Assembly: GCA_022539475.1 (NCBI GenBank)
Contig: VCMS01000210.1
Location: 1-64,000, forward strand
Length of the DNA: 64,000 nt
Origin: Gracilaria domingensis
Lineage: Eukaryota; Rhodophyta; Florideophyceae; Gracilariales; Gracilariaceae
Direction of reading: 5' to 3'
In this document: one piece after another, positions 1 through 12,126 of the stretch
How positions within the stretch are numbered: position 1 is the first letter of the stretch
Layout of the letters: every line of letters starts with the position of its first letter
Made by a program: the position numbers and the translations under genes
The notes under the pieces: generated by a model
Database searches by the model: none
Told to the model about the DNA's origin: nothing
The model's input: the letters and a program-made list of their open reading frames with translations, nothing else

Positions 1-153
1 TCTTTGCTTCTATCGCGAGGCTAACGGTTCAAGGGGCTATGATACCTAACCTGTTACAGCGCTGATGGTTCATGCCGTCTACGGATTGCCGTCAACGTAC
101 GACCGTGCTACTGTGAGTAGCCCCGCTCTGGTACGGCCGGGCGCAAGTCCGCA

Positions 154-522
154 TTGCCGTTGCCGCCACCTCTGCGGATATCGAAGCCAACGCCCTGGAT
201 GAAGGGACCCGTATCCTCCTCGACAGGAGCGCTGCCCGCCCAACGCGGATCTTCTTCGTCTCCTTATTGTCATACCTGTTACAGGCCAGGGCACATCGCT
301 CCGAATTGCTTAATGCCCATACGGGATATGGCGAAGATAGTGCCTCAGAATGAGTCTTTGACGCCCGCCGAGCGGCAACGTGTTCCCGACAAATCTTACC
401 TTCGTGCGAAGGCGGAGACTCAGCCTGGAAACCAGGAAACGGTGCCATCGAATGGTGGAACTGTAGCCGCCCCTGCGGAATCGCAACCCTCGCAGATTGG
501 CGGCGAAGCTCAGAAGAACTGA
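154..522 (+). pseudogene. gag 3' part (nucleocapsid zinc knuckle), copy A
   Basis: End of the gag region of the gypsy copy. A retroviral-type zinc knuckle of pattern C-X2-C-X4-H-X4-C is readable at 268-309 (CHTCYRPGHIAPNC); this motif binds the element's RNA during packaging. A charged, Pro/Gln-rich tail follows and pol begins shortly after. The matching gag of the split copy carries CYRHGHIAPNC, which confirms the assignment. Part of a broken element. Confidence 0.8.
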
Positions 523-557
523 GCAAGGGAGCCTCCAGCAATGGAGAGGCGCCCCCA

Positions 558-3500
558 GTGACAGGGTTTAGAGCGCCTGAGGCTGAGAAGCCTCGCTCCC
601 CGGTCACAATCCTTTCGAGGAAAATGGCCACTACAGACGTGGACTCTGAGCACCTTGGTGTCTTGCGTCGCACGTGGATACGGTCTAAGAACAGCCGGTT
701 CCCGGATAGAGTCCTGGTCATGGCGAAACGTAACTACAAAGTTTACGCCGACCTAGGTGTTTCCGACCAGTGCATGGTTCGGCAGTTGTCCGTGCTCGAT
801 ACAGGAGCTGGGCCAAACTTCTTGGTTGAATCGATGATTCCGCCGCACTTGCGGTCTCGCGTTCGTGCGGCGCCGCATATTGACATAGCGGATGCGAACA
901 ATCGCCCACTCTCGACTGTGGGAGTAATAGACCTGCTCGTCAGGCTTGGCCGCTACGTGGCGAATCTCGATTTCTTGGTTTGCAAGCAACTCGCTTCGCC
1001 GGTTACCCTCGGCTGCGACTTCTGTGACCACTTCGTTGATGCAATTCGACCGCGGAAGCGAACCATCAAAATGGAAGATGGGACTACTATACCGATCGTT
1101 CGGCGTCCCCTTCGACGCGCTTTGAAGAAGCAAGTCCCTTTGCCTGCTGCGCAGGAGCCTACAACCGATGAACGGAAGTCTACAAAGCTCCGAATAGCTC
1201 GGTCTATTTGCATCCCGCCTGAATCGCAGGTCTGAATTACTGTGACGTCTCCACAATGGGGCTTACAAACGGTGCAACCGTTGCCTGCGTTGCAGGAGAA
1301 GCATCAGCTCGCCCTGGCTAATGGGATCGTTTTCGTCGAACCCGAGAAGCCTTTTCAGATGCTGGTTGCGAACTTCAGCCGTTTCTCTCAACGGTTGGTT
1401 AGGAGCCAAGTTATTGGATCATTGCTCCCGCACCCCGCGGCTATAGCGCCTACCCAGGTCTCTATTGCCGAAGTTTTCGGTACCCTCGAAGCTGAGGAGG
1501 GAGAGGCGGAACGGAACAATTCCGAACCGAAAACTGAACCGAACAGTCCGTCGGGAGATGCTAAGCCGACTGCGCCGGATGCGGATAACTGCAGCCTGGC
1601 GAATGAAGCGATGCCGACCCCGTCGGAAAGTAATGATAACAACCTTAGTGCTGCTGACACGAAGGATAAGACAGTACAGGAACTGGAGTCTCTGGATCTT
1701 GAACATGTCCCAGAGACTCACCGCGATAAATTGCGGCACATGCTCGAAGATTTCACGCCCATGTGGGATGGCACACTGGGTAAGATTGGTATTACCGAAC
1801 ATCGGATTGATTTGCTACCGAATACTCGGCCCATTTCACAGCACCCTTACAGGGCAGGACCGACAGCTCCGGAAGAAGAGAAGGCTCAAGTAGAGAAGAT
1901 GCTTCGAGCTGGAGTTATTGAGCCGGCTCAGTCACCATGGGCTTCGCGGGTGGTGCTCGCGCCCAAACCTGATGGGTCTTGGCGATTTTGCATCGATTAC
2001 CGCAAGCTTAACCCGGCTACAGTCAAGGATGTGTATCCTATCCTACGAATGGATGAATGAATCGATTCATTGGGCGACGCGAAAGTTTTTACGACCCTAG
2101 ACGCGATTTGGGGCTAATTGCAAGTTCCCGTAAGGGCTGAAGATCGTGACAAGACAGCCTTCGTTTGCCATGAAGGATTATACCGATTCAATCGGATGCT
2201 CTTTGGGTTAACGAACGCGCCAGCCACATTTCAACGTGCTGTGGACATTTTACTCGCCCGCTTCAAGTGGAAGACTTGCCTGGTTTACCTGGACGACATC
2301 ATTGTCTACTCCAACAACCTTGACGAACACTTGACCCACGTACGGGATGTGATGCGAGTCCTACGAGATGCAGGCATTACGCTCAAGCTCAAGAAGTGTG
2401 AGTTCTTCACCGAAACCGTCAGGTATCTTGGCCACGTTGTCCGTCCTGGACGGCTGTCGATAGACGAGGTTCGCGTGAAATCCCTCAAAGAGGCTAAGCA
2501 TCCGCGGACGCAGACGGAACTCCGATCTTTTCTCGGCTTGTGTAATGTCTACCGCCGCTTCATACCGAACTTTGCGGACATTGCGGCGCCGTTGAATGAG
2601 CTCCTCCGCAAAGGACAGCCAGTCAACCTGGAAGAACTCGACGACCGCAAAGCTGCGGCTTTCTCGTCGCTCGTGGACGCGGTGACATAGCCACCTGTTT
2701 TATCCCTACCTATGGCTGGCTTGCCATATGCAATAGATACGGATGCGAGCGACTACCAAGCTGGCTGTGCATTATTCCAGACCACCAAGGAAGGCGAGCG
2801 ATTGCCAATTGGGTATTGGTCAAGAAGCCTCAACGTTCACGAGAGGAATTACTCGGTATTCGAGAAGGAGTGCTTGGCAGTTGTCTGGGCATTACAGACA
2901 TTGCGGCCCTATCTAATGGGAACTCGTTTCATTGTTCATACCGATCATTCGGCCTTACGCTGGCTACTCTCTATAACAGAGCCATTCGGCCGCTTGATGC
3001 GGCGGAGACTTCGCTTGTCGGAATTCGACTTTGAAATCCGCTACAAGAAAGGACTCCTGAACACTCAGGCTGATGCACTGTCCCGCTTGGAAACAACGGC
3101 TGAAGCTGCGCCAGTCGATGACCTGGAAATGCCGTGCTTCCTCGCGGAAGACGGCTCGAGCGATACCGATGAAGATTCGGGAGGATGGGACATCTACGAT
3201 GCTGTTTTAGCCGTGTCAGACACGCGCCCAGAACCGGGTTCTTTCGTACCGATTAAGCCGGAAGAACTCATCAGGGAGCAGCACACGGACCCTTTCTGTA
3301 CGGAGATTCGTAGCTGTCTGAACGGCGGAGCACGACTGCCTTTCGTCGAGAACGATCAGGGATTCCTCATCCGAACTATCGGGCTCAGGCCACAGATTGT
3401 GGTTCCTCACTCACTTCAGTCACGACTACTGCATCTGTCGCACTATGCGAAGCTCTCAGCCCACCCTGGTGGCAGGAAGTTGTACTACACCTTGAGGAAG

Positions 3501-4727
3501 GACTTCTACCGGCCAGCGATGGCTTTTGATGCGTATGCCACTGTTCATGGATGTTCTCATTGCGCGAAGAACCGCGTCAAACTGCGGAAGTATTCCAAGA
3601 AGTTGGTACTCTTCCCTGCTAGGGCTCCACTAAAGTTCGTGGCTATTGACTTGCTCGGTGAGTTTATTCGCACCCGTGAGGGGAACCTGTTTCTACTGGT
3701 GATCACCGACCGCTTTTCTAAGCTGGTACGGACTGTGCCTTTGAAGAAGATTACCGCCAGTGCGGTCGCCCAAGCTTTCGGTACACACTGAGTTTTTGTC
3801 TACACACCCCCGATTGATTTGTTATCGGAGAACGGACCGCAGTTTGCGACCAAGTTCTTTCAAGACGTCTGCCGCATCTTGCGGACCCAAAACTGGTTCA
3901 CGACAACATATCATCCCCAGAGTAATGGGCAGGTTGAACGCTTTAACCGCACAATGTTCAATACATTACGGACATTCGTTGCCGAGCATCCGTCGGAATG
4001 GGATCAATACACCGATGCGGTGACGCATGTCTACAATACGCAGGTTCATCGTACTACTCAGATCTCGCCGTTCGAGCTTGTGCTATCACCCGTTCCACCG
4101 TCGGTTGTCATCGAGCCACAGCCAGTACTGGAAAAGTTCCCCTCGCCCCGCCTCCATACGGACGGGTGGAAGGGATGGCTCACGAAGATTATTCCTACGG
4201 TTAGGCAGAATATCGCTAAGGCACAAGCCGCCTACAAGCGGAATTTCGACGCAAGAGTGCGCAGACATGCCCCTCAGATTAGAGAAGGTAGCTATGCCTT
4301 CATACGGAAGGAATACTACAATCCCGAGAAGGAGAAGCGCCACAAGCTTTCTCCTATCGCGGATGGTCCCTACCCGGTCATTTCAGTTACCGACACTACG
4401 GTTGTCCTTGACATCAAGGGAGAGCACGAGCGTTTTTCGAGGGATCGCGTAACGCCTGCACCAATGCCTGCTTCTCAGAAAACGCAACCGGAAACGCCGG
4501 ACACCGCTACGCCTACTGCAGAACCAGCCGCTGAAGCGGAAGCGCGCACTTCACTGTCAGTATTGCCGCATCCCAACCGCGGACTTGCTGATTTGCCCGC
4601 TGAGCCGGAGCCTCACCAGTCGGTCTCTGCTGCCGCTCACGTACGCACGTGGACACTCGTCCCTTTGGGGATACTTACCACCGCCCTCGACGCTCCAACT
4701 GAGGAGGGGGAAGAGGAGGCAAATTGA
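558..4727 (+). pseudogene. pol polyprotein region (PR-RT-RH-IN), copy A
   Basis: Protease is marked by DTGAG near 798. Reverse transcriptase is marked by YLDDIIVY, with the YLDD catalytic box at 2286-2297. RNase H begins near 2730 (DTDASDY). Integrase follows, with an HHCC zinc-binding region near 3440-3570, a core AIDLLGEF near 3646 and the YHPQSNGQVERF block near 3910. A basic C-terminal tail ends near 4727. Order and motifs are those of Ty3/gypsy. The region is broken in several places. Its RT still holds the uninterrupted site CGTACG at 2339-2344 into which the large DNA transposon inserted in the other copy. Confidence 0.93.
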
Positions 4728-5876
4728 TTGCTGTCGTTGTCGCCGTCGTCGACGGAATCGCCGTTGCAGGCCTCAATGTCGCACGCAAGTAGTGGTGAAC
4801 GTGCGAGGACGCCCGCCGCACAGCCGAACAATCGGAAAGACGCGAGCAACCCGCAGTTATCGCGGAAGCCTCAGGAGGAACGCACCACTTCGGTGGAGCA
4901 CAAAGCCGGACACCCGTAAGAACACCAGGATGTAGCTGCTGCAGAAGTCGCCGCTTTGCCCGCGGATGGTACTGTACTGCCGTCACAGACGGAAGGACAG
5001 AAGCCTGCCCCAGCTGTGCAGCGTGAGACCGGCACGCCGGAAAAGAGTGTCGCAAACACAGCAACAGCCGCGTCAAATGCGGAACATACCCGCTCGCCGC
5101 AGCCGGAGCCCGACAGCGGTAGCGCACCTTTGCTGAAGAGAGCCGGGAGTCCGGAAGAAAAGTTATTCAAAAGAGACCGTGCTGTTACGGCAGACCCGAC
5201 TTCGGGAGATCTCAGTCAAGCATCGCCTGATGAAGCCGTTGAAAAAATGGAGGAAACCGCCGATATGGCCAGCCGATACGCCACAGTAAGTGGGAAGCAA
5301 CACAACGCTAGACACGCGCAAACATTGCGCCAATTGTCTGGCTTCGCCGGCGACCCGCCTCCAGTGGAGGACAACAGCACACGAGCCTGGCACGTGCCTG
5401 CTGTAAGGCTTGCGGCCGCCGAAAACGGAATTTCCGAATTCGAATCGGCAGCGCACAGCCGTGCAACGGCGCAGGCCCCATCACCAGCAGTGAGTGGCGA
5501 AACGCCGCCACGGCGCGCACACCAGCACCACTCACTGGCGCACCGCAAGGCGGACCGTTCACCCTCACGACGGGAGATCCCGCCGAAACGCCGGAAGCTC
5601 GCTGTTCGAGAAGACCAAAGTAAGGTCACAGCCCGACAACACGGGATGGAAAGCCAGAAATCTGGAAGCCTGAACGTCAGGAACACACAATCCTCACCAG
5701 GACCACCTGACCTGCAGAATGCACTGCCGTCAGGACGGAAGCCGTTTGGTAGCGACGCCCATGACGGGAAAGCAACCAAGGACACCCCAGAAGAGGGCAT
5801 AATAACCGAACCGCACACTGAGCGGCGTGTTCTCGACAGAGAATACGTTATGGACCGTCTGATTACTCACGGCTAG
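4728..5876 (+). pseudogene. third reading frame downstream of pol, copy A
   Basis: A Ser-, Pro-, Glu- and Arg-rich frame directly after integrase. It has no recognisable domain, signal peptide or membrane segment. The other gypsy copy carries the equivalent frame at 12127-13266 with largely the same residues, including a shared C-terminal end (YVMDRLITHG). That shows it is a regular part of this family and not chance. The position is where some gypsy families keep an env-like or accessory gene, but nothing here looks like an envelope: there is no hydrophobic segment. Function unknown. Confidence 0.6.
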
Positions 5877-6558
5877 GCCTCTGATGGAGAGCTATCGTAC
5901 CGAGTCCGTTGGTGCGGCTGTCCTTCTTCGAAGGATACACATGAGCCTATCGAGCATCTTCCTCGCTCTAAGGTCCTACAGTACCACCGTCGCACACAGA
6001 CACCGATACCGGCTACGCTGGACAGAGCCCAAGTGGGTTGACCACCCACAACTAGTGAGTTATGCCGTCTCGGACGGAATATGCCATTTCACGCGGATGG
6101 AATTGCATCATGCAAAACGTGCCGCTTCACGCGGATGCAGCGATGTTGATACTAACAAGCCGCCCTAGGCGGACGCTACTGAAAAGCAGCAACATGCCGC
6201 CCTTTGCGGACAGTCTCTGTCTGAACAGACAAGCCGCGAAACGCGGAAGCCACTTACAGTGGAGAAGAAGATGAAGAAGAAAGAAGCCTAAGAAGAAGGA
6301 GAAGAAGCCAGGACAGTGGAAGGAAGAATAAGAAGTTTTATCGCTACAGCCGCTTCTGCGGAAAGTTACCCCTCTCTCTTGGGCCATTTGCAACAGCCTC
6401 TACTGAGGTATTGCCCGCTGAGAAGGGGGAGGTCAAGAAGAAAAATTCATGAGCCAAGCCTAATCAGGCTGAAGGTTACCTCTAACTCTGGAGCTCTGCC
6501 CCTCATCGGGGTCTACTAATCGCTTCAACGACCCACCGTGAGCCCCGTAAAGGGGAAG
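5877..6558 (+). other. gypsy 3' non-coding segment with short hairpins and a GAA-rich tract
   Basis: No gene is seen. The stretch holds several short GC stem-loops of the form GCCGCCCTAGGCGG (near 6160), then a strongly purine-rich GAA/GAAG tract at about 6260-6330. The split copy has the same features inverted at about 11640-11940, so they are conserved parts of the family. The two copies stop resembling each other near 6480. Confidence 0.6.
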
Positions 6559-8371
6559 CTAAGCACCCGAAGGCCCAGCACCGGTGGGGATACCACCGCC
6601 GGGGGCACCGGAGAAGTGCTGCGCCGCGATGGCTTGCAGATCCAACTCGTCGGTTACCGTATCAGGAACGGCCACGCCCACGTCTCGAAGGAAGTCGCGG
6701 ATGACCGCCGCTCGCGGTTTGAGCATAGTATTGCCGTCTCCGGCGGAAGCCTCGACCTGGGCCCAGGGAGAAGTTGAAACAGGAGCCGCTGGCACCGGTG
6801 GCTCGACGACAACTACCTCGTCGTCGTCTCTCATCGATTCGGGCCTTGGTTCGTTCTCCAGGCCCTCTGTGCTTCCCTCATCCATGGAGCTTCCTCCCTC
6901 GGCAGGGTCCTGGCCGTCGTCATCGACGTAGATGAACCCTCGTGGGTGCCCTTCGGGGATGTATCGGTCCTCTTGGCGACGCTCAGCCGCTTCGGCGGGT
7001 CCAATCACCTCCCATACCCATGGGTCGAAGTAGACAAAGTCCCCGGCGTTAACGTTACGCCCAAGAGAGCGATCGTTTTGCCGTCGGACTCCGCCGGATA
7101 CCTGACTGGCAGGCACTTCATCCCAGTCGATCTCGTCAATGACGTCCACCAATGCAGTGGCTTCTCGCGCATTGCGAACTGAGCCGAGTACTTCGGAAAG
7201 GTCCAGGTTTCGGATAGACTGCCGGATGAGGTCCGGAATATGCCAGAGACGGAACGCATCGTATGCCTCCATGATGAGGAACGCCGCTACACGGACGGTC
7301 CATTCAGTGGCTAGGAGGCTCCACAAGCCGCGAGGCGGATCGTTAAAGAAGTATGACCCTATGTAATGTACGTAAGACAGGGCGGGAGCTCGACATGGCA
7401 CCCTCGCGGGACTTCCATCGGCAGGCCCAGAACGATGGCAGCGGCAAGTAGCGCCCACGACGGAAGTGTCCAACGATTCGTTCAACTTCCGTACATTGGT
7501 ACGGCGCCAATATCCCGAACCGGGAACGCCACTTCCTCTCGAAACGGAGGCCTTCGTGAAACTGAGACCGTCCTGGACGGCGGAGATACCGGAACTCGGC
7601 GCGAAGAATGGGCCGTGCCCACAGTATCAACTCCTGATGAGGCTGAACAGTGTCCGAATATGGGTCAATCTCGTCCAATGCGTTGGCTAGATGGTCGCCA
7701 TAGCCGACCTCGCCGAACGTTCGGTATCTTGCCACATCATACTGGTACTGCGCCGGAACCGGATACTCGTTAGGAGCCCGTAAGTGTCGGGCATACCCGA
7801 TGTGGGAAATCTCGTTGCGAGCAAATTGTCTCCATTCATTCCGACTTACGAACAGGAAACTCGGGTTGACCGCGACGCGGGTTTTCCATTCCCACGAACG
7901 GGTAACATCTACCGGAAGCCAACCAGGGAGTAGACCGTCAACAGCGAATGAGTCAACGAGCTCAGTATTCGAGATGGCATCGGCGTCGAACCACGGAGCC
8001 TGAGCAAACAGGAAGCTATGCCGATGAGGGTCCCGGATATGTAAGGCGCCTGCTGTGGGCCAACCACCCAGAGATGCGGGCACTTCGGCATTGAATCAGT
8101 CCCATACGGGCGCGGAGCCAGCTTGAGCTGGAGCGTGATCCTGTCCGGAAGAACCCGGTTGAGAGGCAACCGCCGACTGCGTAAGAGGTACAGACCGGAA
8201 CGGCGGGTTGGACACTTGCATACGTGCCGTCGAGGACGGAGGGCCGTTCGGTGCGTCGGACATCGCGGGAGGGCTCGTAATGGCGAGGTTCGCGACTGAC
8301 ACCGGAGGTGTTGGTGGTTCCGAACAGTTCTCGGCAGACCCGTCTTGGGAGACTTCCTTATCTACCTCCAT
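6559..8371 (-). pseudogene. antisense frames in the gypsy 3' region, unknown protein
   Basis: Three long frames run against the element on the minus strand, between the third frame and the 3' LTR. They give ordinary-looking protein, rich in Trp and acidic residues, with blocks such as FVYFDPWVWEVIGPAE and an acidic Glu/Asp stretch before a Pro/Gly-rich end. I recognise no domain. Copies of LTR elements with antisense genes next to the 3' LTR are known in plants (maize Grande type), so this may be an element-borne antisense gene. It could also be a captured or inserted fragment, because the split copy does not have this stretch. It is broken. Confidence 0.45.
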
Positions 8372-8411
8372 CGCGAGGCTTATCGAGCCGACGGAGTCGG
8401 TGTCTCAGCCT

Positions 8412-8424
8412 GAGAAAGGGGAGA
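8412..8424 (+). promoter_or_regulatory. polypurine tract of copy A
   Basis: GAGAAAGGGGAGA ends exactly at the first base of the LTR (TGTAGAGC). This is the expected position and composition of the plus-strand primer of an LTR element. The split copy has the matching tract at 10291-10303 on the other strand. Confidence 0.8.
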
Positions 8425-9277
8425 TGTAGAGCAAAACGCCCTCTCTGGTGATGCACCGAGGTGTTTTTCATAGTTTATTGATCCGTTACCGGCTTCGACA
8501 CCTCAGGTTATCAGAGGCTGCTGTGGTAGTGGCCCTATTTTGGGGTATGCCTAGGAATGGTAGTATTTCTGCACACGTGTGCCAAGTTGGCCCGATAGCG
8601 GGTGCCCCGTGGAAACGCTGCCACGGTTTCACACCTGTAGTGTATTGGCCGACATCGCCGGATAGTTAGATATTTCAATTGATATTATCAAGTGCCGTAT
8701 ACAGGTGGCGGCACTTGCCGCTACTGTACGGGAAGTAAACGTCAAGGAGGCTTCTGGCTCTGACTTTCTTGCCGCTTGTGAACGGTCTTCGTACCTAATC
8801 GGGCAAGCCGCCACAATTCCGGGCCAGTCATCCGACCTCTATCACTGAGGAGTTCTAGACCGTCGTCACGGCATCTTTTCTGTTCTTTTATTGTTATTAT
8901 TTCCGTCATACGGCTCCTATCGCTCTGCCCTGTTATGCAGGTTTGACCCACGTTGTCCGGGAATATTTCTCGATCTCGCGAGTCAATGCACCGTTGCGCG
9001 GCTCGTTGGTTGCCCGTTTTGCCCAACACCGTTGGTTTGGATATCTCCACTCGCTGTGGCTGGCCGGAACTACCCGGATTTTACGCCGATTCTACCCACC
9101 CCAACCTCGGGCTGCACGCCCAGAACGGGGCTGCCCGGATTTACACCCGGCCTGTGTCAGCCCTACCGGAGGGTTCTACCACCGACCCTACCGCTATAGG
9201 GAGCGCGGCTCGAACACCCTGTAGGTGCGCTTTCCGGAACGCGGCTCTTGTTTGCCCACTCGTGGGATCGCACCACA
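8425..9277 (+). repeat. 3' LTR of gypsy copy A (853 bp)
   Basis: Starts TGTAGAGCAAAACG and ends GCACCACA, i.e. TG...CA. A polypurine tract precedes it. The reverse complement aligns over its whole length with the two LTRs of the split copy, but with many more differences than those two show to each other. Its ends are themselves imperfect inverted repeats (TGTAGAGC / TGTGGTGC). Confidence 0.9.
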
Positions 9278-9435
9278 ATTTACTGGATCATGTCTATAAA
9301 TAATGCATAGATGAGGGCTTTCAATCGACTCGTAAACATAATTGTGGTGTCATTGGAATAGATGGCGGGAGCAAAAGACTTTCAAAATCTGTATCGAATG
9401 TTATATTTCACACGGTTCCGATATTTACTGAATAT
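9278..9435. other. 158-bp spacer between two gypsy 3' LTRs
   Basis: AT-rich sequence between the ends of the two gypsy copies, which stand tail to tail. No gene seen. The octamer ATTTACTG occurs at both of its edges (9278 and near 9424); I cannot tell whether that is meaningful. Confidence 0.5.
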
Positions 9436-10290
9436 TGTGGTGCAATCCCACGAGTGGGCAAACCAGAGCGGCGTCGCAGAAAGCGCACCGACAGGGTGTT
9501 CGAAACTTGCTCTCTATAGGGGTAGATGCAGCAGTAGAACCCTCTGATAGGGCCAGCACGATGCCGGGTGTAAGTCCGGGTGGCCCCGATCTGAACGTGC
9601 AGTCAGAGGTGAAGGGGAAGGATCGGCGTAGGTATCCGGTTGTTCTGGCGAGCCACAGCGAGTGGAGGTATCCAGCTCAACGTTAGAGAGCAACAGGGGA
9701 TCAGCAAACGAGCCGCACTGCGGAGCACTGACTCGTGATAAACAGGAACAAGTTCCGAGACTAGACGGCAAAAACCTGTATAACAGGGCAGAGAAACGAG
9801 AGCCGTATGACGGAAATAATAACAAAGAAACAACAAAAGATGCCGTAACGACGGTCTAGAACTCCTCAGTGGTAGAGGTCGGATGACTAGCCCGGAATTG
9901 CTGCGGCTTGCCCGATTAGAGACGAAGACCGTTCACAAGCGGCAAGAAAGTCAGAGCCAGAAGTCTCCTTGAAATTTACTTCCCGTCAGGTGGCGGCAAG
10001 TGCCGCCAGCTGTATACGGCACTTGAAAATATCAATTAAAAATATCTAACAATCCGGCGCTGCCGGCCAACATCCTACTTGTGTGAAACCGTGGCAGCCT
10101 TGCCACGGCGCACCCGGCATCGGACCAACTCAGCACACGTGTGCAGAAACACTACCCTTCCTAGGCATACCCCAAAATGGGGCCATCACTACAGTAACCT
10201 CTCATAACCTGAGGTGTCGAAGCCGGTAACGGATCAACAAACTATGGAAAACACCTCCGTGCATCTCCGCAAAGGGCGTTTTGTTCTACA
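9436..10290 (-). repeat. 3' LTR of gypsy copy B (855 bp)
   Basis: Read on the minus strand it starts TGTAGAAC and ends GCACCACA. It is preceded by a polypurine tract. It matches the 5' LTR at 36382-37236 along its full length, with about 17 differences in the first ~350 bases by eye. Confidence 0.92.
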
Positions 10291-10303
10291 TGTCCCCCTT
10301 CTC
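10291..10303 (-). promoter_or_regulatory. polypurine tract of copy B
   Basis: Minus-strand GAGAAGGGGGACA abuts the 3' LTR, matching the tract at 8412-8424 of copy A. Confidence 0.75.
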
Positions 10304-12126
10304 AGGCTGAGACACCCAACTCCATCGGCTTGACGCGTCCGAACTGCCGGCAGGTTACCCAGATCATGCGCTGAAATCCCCAGTGTTCGGTTCCCCTTCC
10401 GCAACCGAGCGGCTGTGCCTCCCCATACACACGTCCCAGCCAGTTTTAAATCCTCTCCAGAGAGGCTCCAGTCCATGACAGTGGTAGTTCTCTAGCGAAA
10501 ATTCCAACTGGTATCTGCTACAGTAGGTCCTTCACCAATTTCGGCAGTTCCGAGTTTTCGGTGCACCGTGAAGCACGGATCAAACCGGCTCCTACGATAC
10601 TTTTTCTGACCGTACGAGACGATCGAGTGGAAGAAAGCCGGATTTGAAGACCGGGAAGTGCCTCAAACGAGGTCATTTCGGTTCAGGTACCCTGTAGATA
10701 ACCGAAAATCGGCGAACTGAACACCTCCGCTCGGCGGCTTGACTGACAACGGAAGTCAGCATTCTTTAGCATTTCTCGTAGCTCTACAAAGCTCTATTCG
10801 GACGCCAGTTCCCGGAGTAATCGGCAGCCGCATTGCGGAGATAGAGCACGCCCAAGTTATGCTAAAACTAGCTCAACCGAGGGGTTTTTCGCGGGCGCCA
10901 TAACTCAGAAACCGTTGTAGACGGCAGTAGGCCGTCTCGGTCAAGTTTAAGTCTCTCTATTTAGAGTCGATTCACACTAAAAGGTCGGAATTTGCCTTTG
11001 ATTAAGTGGGTCAAACGTGATCGTTCCAGATCGGAAAAAAAGAGGACAAGTTGATTGACCAACCGAGATGACTTCGGAACTTCGCGTCCAACCTTCTCAC
11101 AATCAAAGAGACCTCATAGAGGGGCTTAATACCATCCAAAGAGGTGGCCTAGCGACCTTGAGATACTCGGAAATGCCGTGTGACGGAGACAGCACAAGTC
11201 CGATCCAGTGTACTAGCAGTACTGTAGTGCTCAGACCTTCGTCACAAATGAAGGCATACCCTCAATAAACGGACTCACGACATGCCGTAGAACGATAAAA
11301 CAGATACCAGACACCCATGAGCGTGCATACATTCCAAGAAAACTTGGCTATGAAACCGGGAACAGCCAGAACGGTCAAGCGCAATTTCTCAGTAATGGCG
11401 AATGTAAATCCGTCTCTGCGGCAAAGAAACCGACGAGGCTCCGCACTGTTCTATATTTAGCGGCACCAAAAGATGGTATAGACGATAAGGCATGCCCCTT
11501 ATAGTAGATGTAATTCATCAAGCCGTTGCCGGCTTGGCTCAAATTTGTCTTCTTGTTCTCCCCCTTCTCAGTGGGCAATATCTCGTTCGAGGCTGTTGCA
11601 AATGGCCCACAAGAGAGGGGTAACTTTCCGCAGAAGTGACTGTAGCAATAAAACTTCTTAGTCTTCCTTCCAGTGTCCTGGCTTCTTCTCCTTCTTCTTA
11701 GGCTTCTTTCTTCTTCATCTTCTTCTCCACTGTAAGTGAATTCCGCGTTTCGGAGCTTGTCTGTTCAGACAGAGACTGTCCGCATAGAGCGGCATGTTGC
11801 TGCTTTTCAGTAGCATCCGCCTAGGGCGGCTTGTTAGTATCAACGTCGTTGCATCCGCGTGAAGCGGCACGTTTTGCATGATGCAATTCCATCCACGTGC
11901 AGCGGCATATTCCATGTGAGACGGCATATCTCACAAGTTGTGGGTGGTCAACTGGTCAACCCACTTGCGCTTTGTCCAGCGTGGCCGGTATCGGTATCCG
12001 TGTGCGACGGTAACGGTGGTACTGTAGGACCTTAGAGCGAGGCAAATGCTCGATGGTCTCATGTGTGTCCTTCGAAGAAGGACAGCTATACCAACGGACT
12101 CGATACGATAGCTCTCCATCAGAGGC
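10304..12126 (-). other. gypsy copy B 3' non-coding region
   Basis: No convincing gene on either strand. The distal part (about 11640-12126) matches copy A, with the GAA-rich tract and GC hairpins. The part next to the LTR (about 10310-11580) has no counterpart in copy A, which carries the antisense frames there instead. The family therefore has an interchangeable segment before its 3' LTR. Confidence 0.6.

Larger units (their letters stand above)
1..9277 (+). mobile_element. Ty3/gypsy LTR retrotransposon, copy A, 5' end outside the window
   Basis: A plus-strand Ty3/gypsy element. In order it shows the end of gag with a zinc knuckle, pol with protease, reverse transcriptase, RNase H and integrase, a third frame after pol, a long 3' region with antisense frames, a polypurine tract and an 853-bp 3' LTR. 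The order RT, RNase H, integrase is that of Ty3/gypsy. It is a fossil, with roughly half a dozen breaks. Its LTR is clearly more diverged from the two LTRs of the other copy than those are from each other, so it is a separate and probably older insertion of the same family. The 5' LTR and most of gag lie before base 1. Confidence 0.93.
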
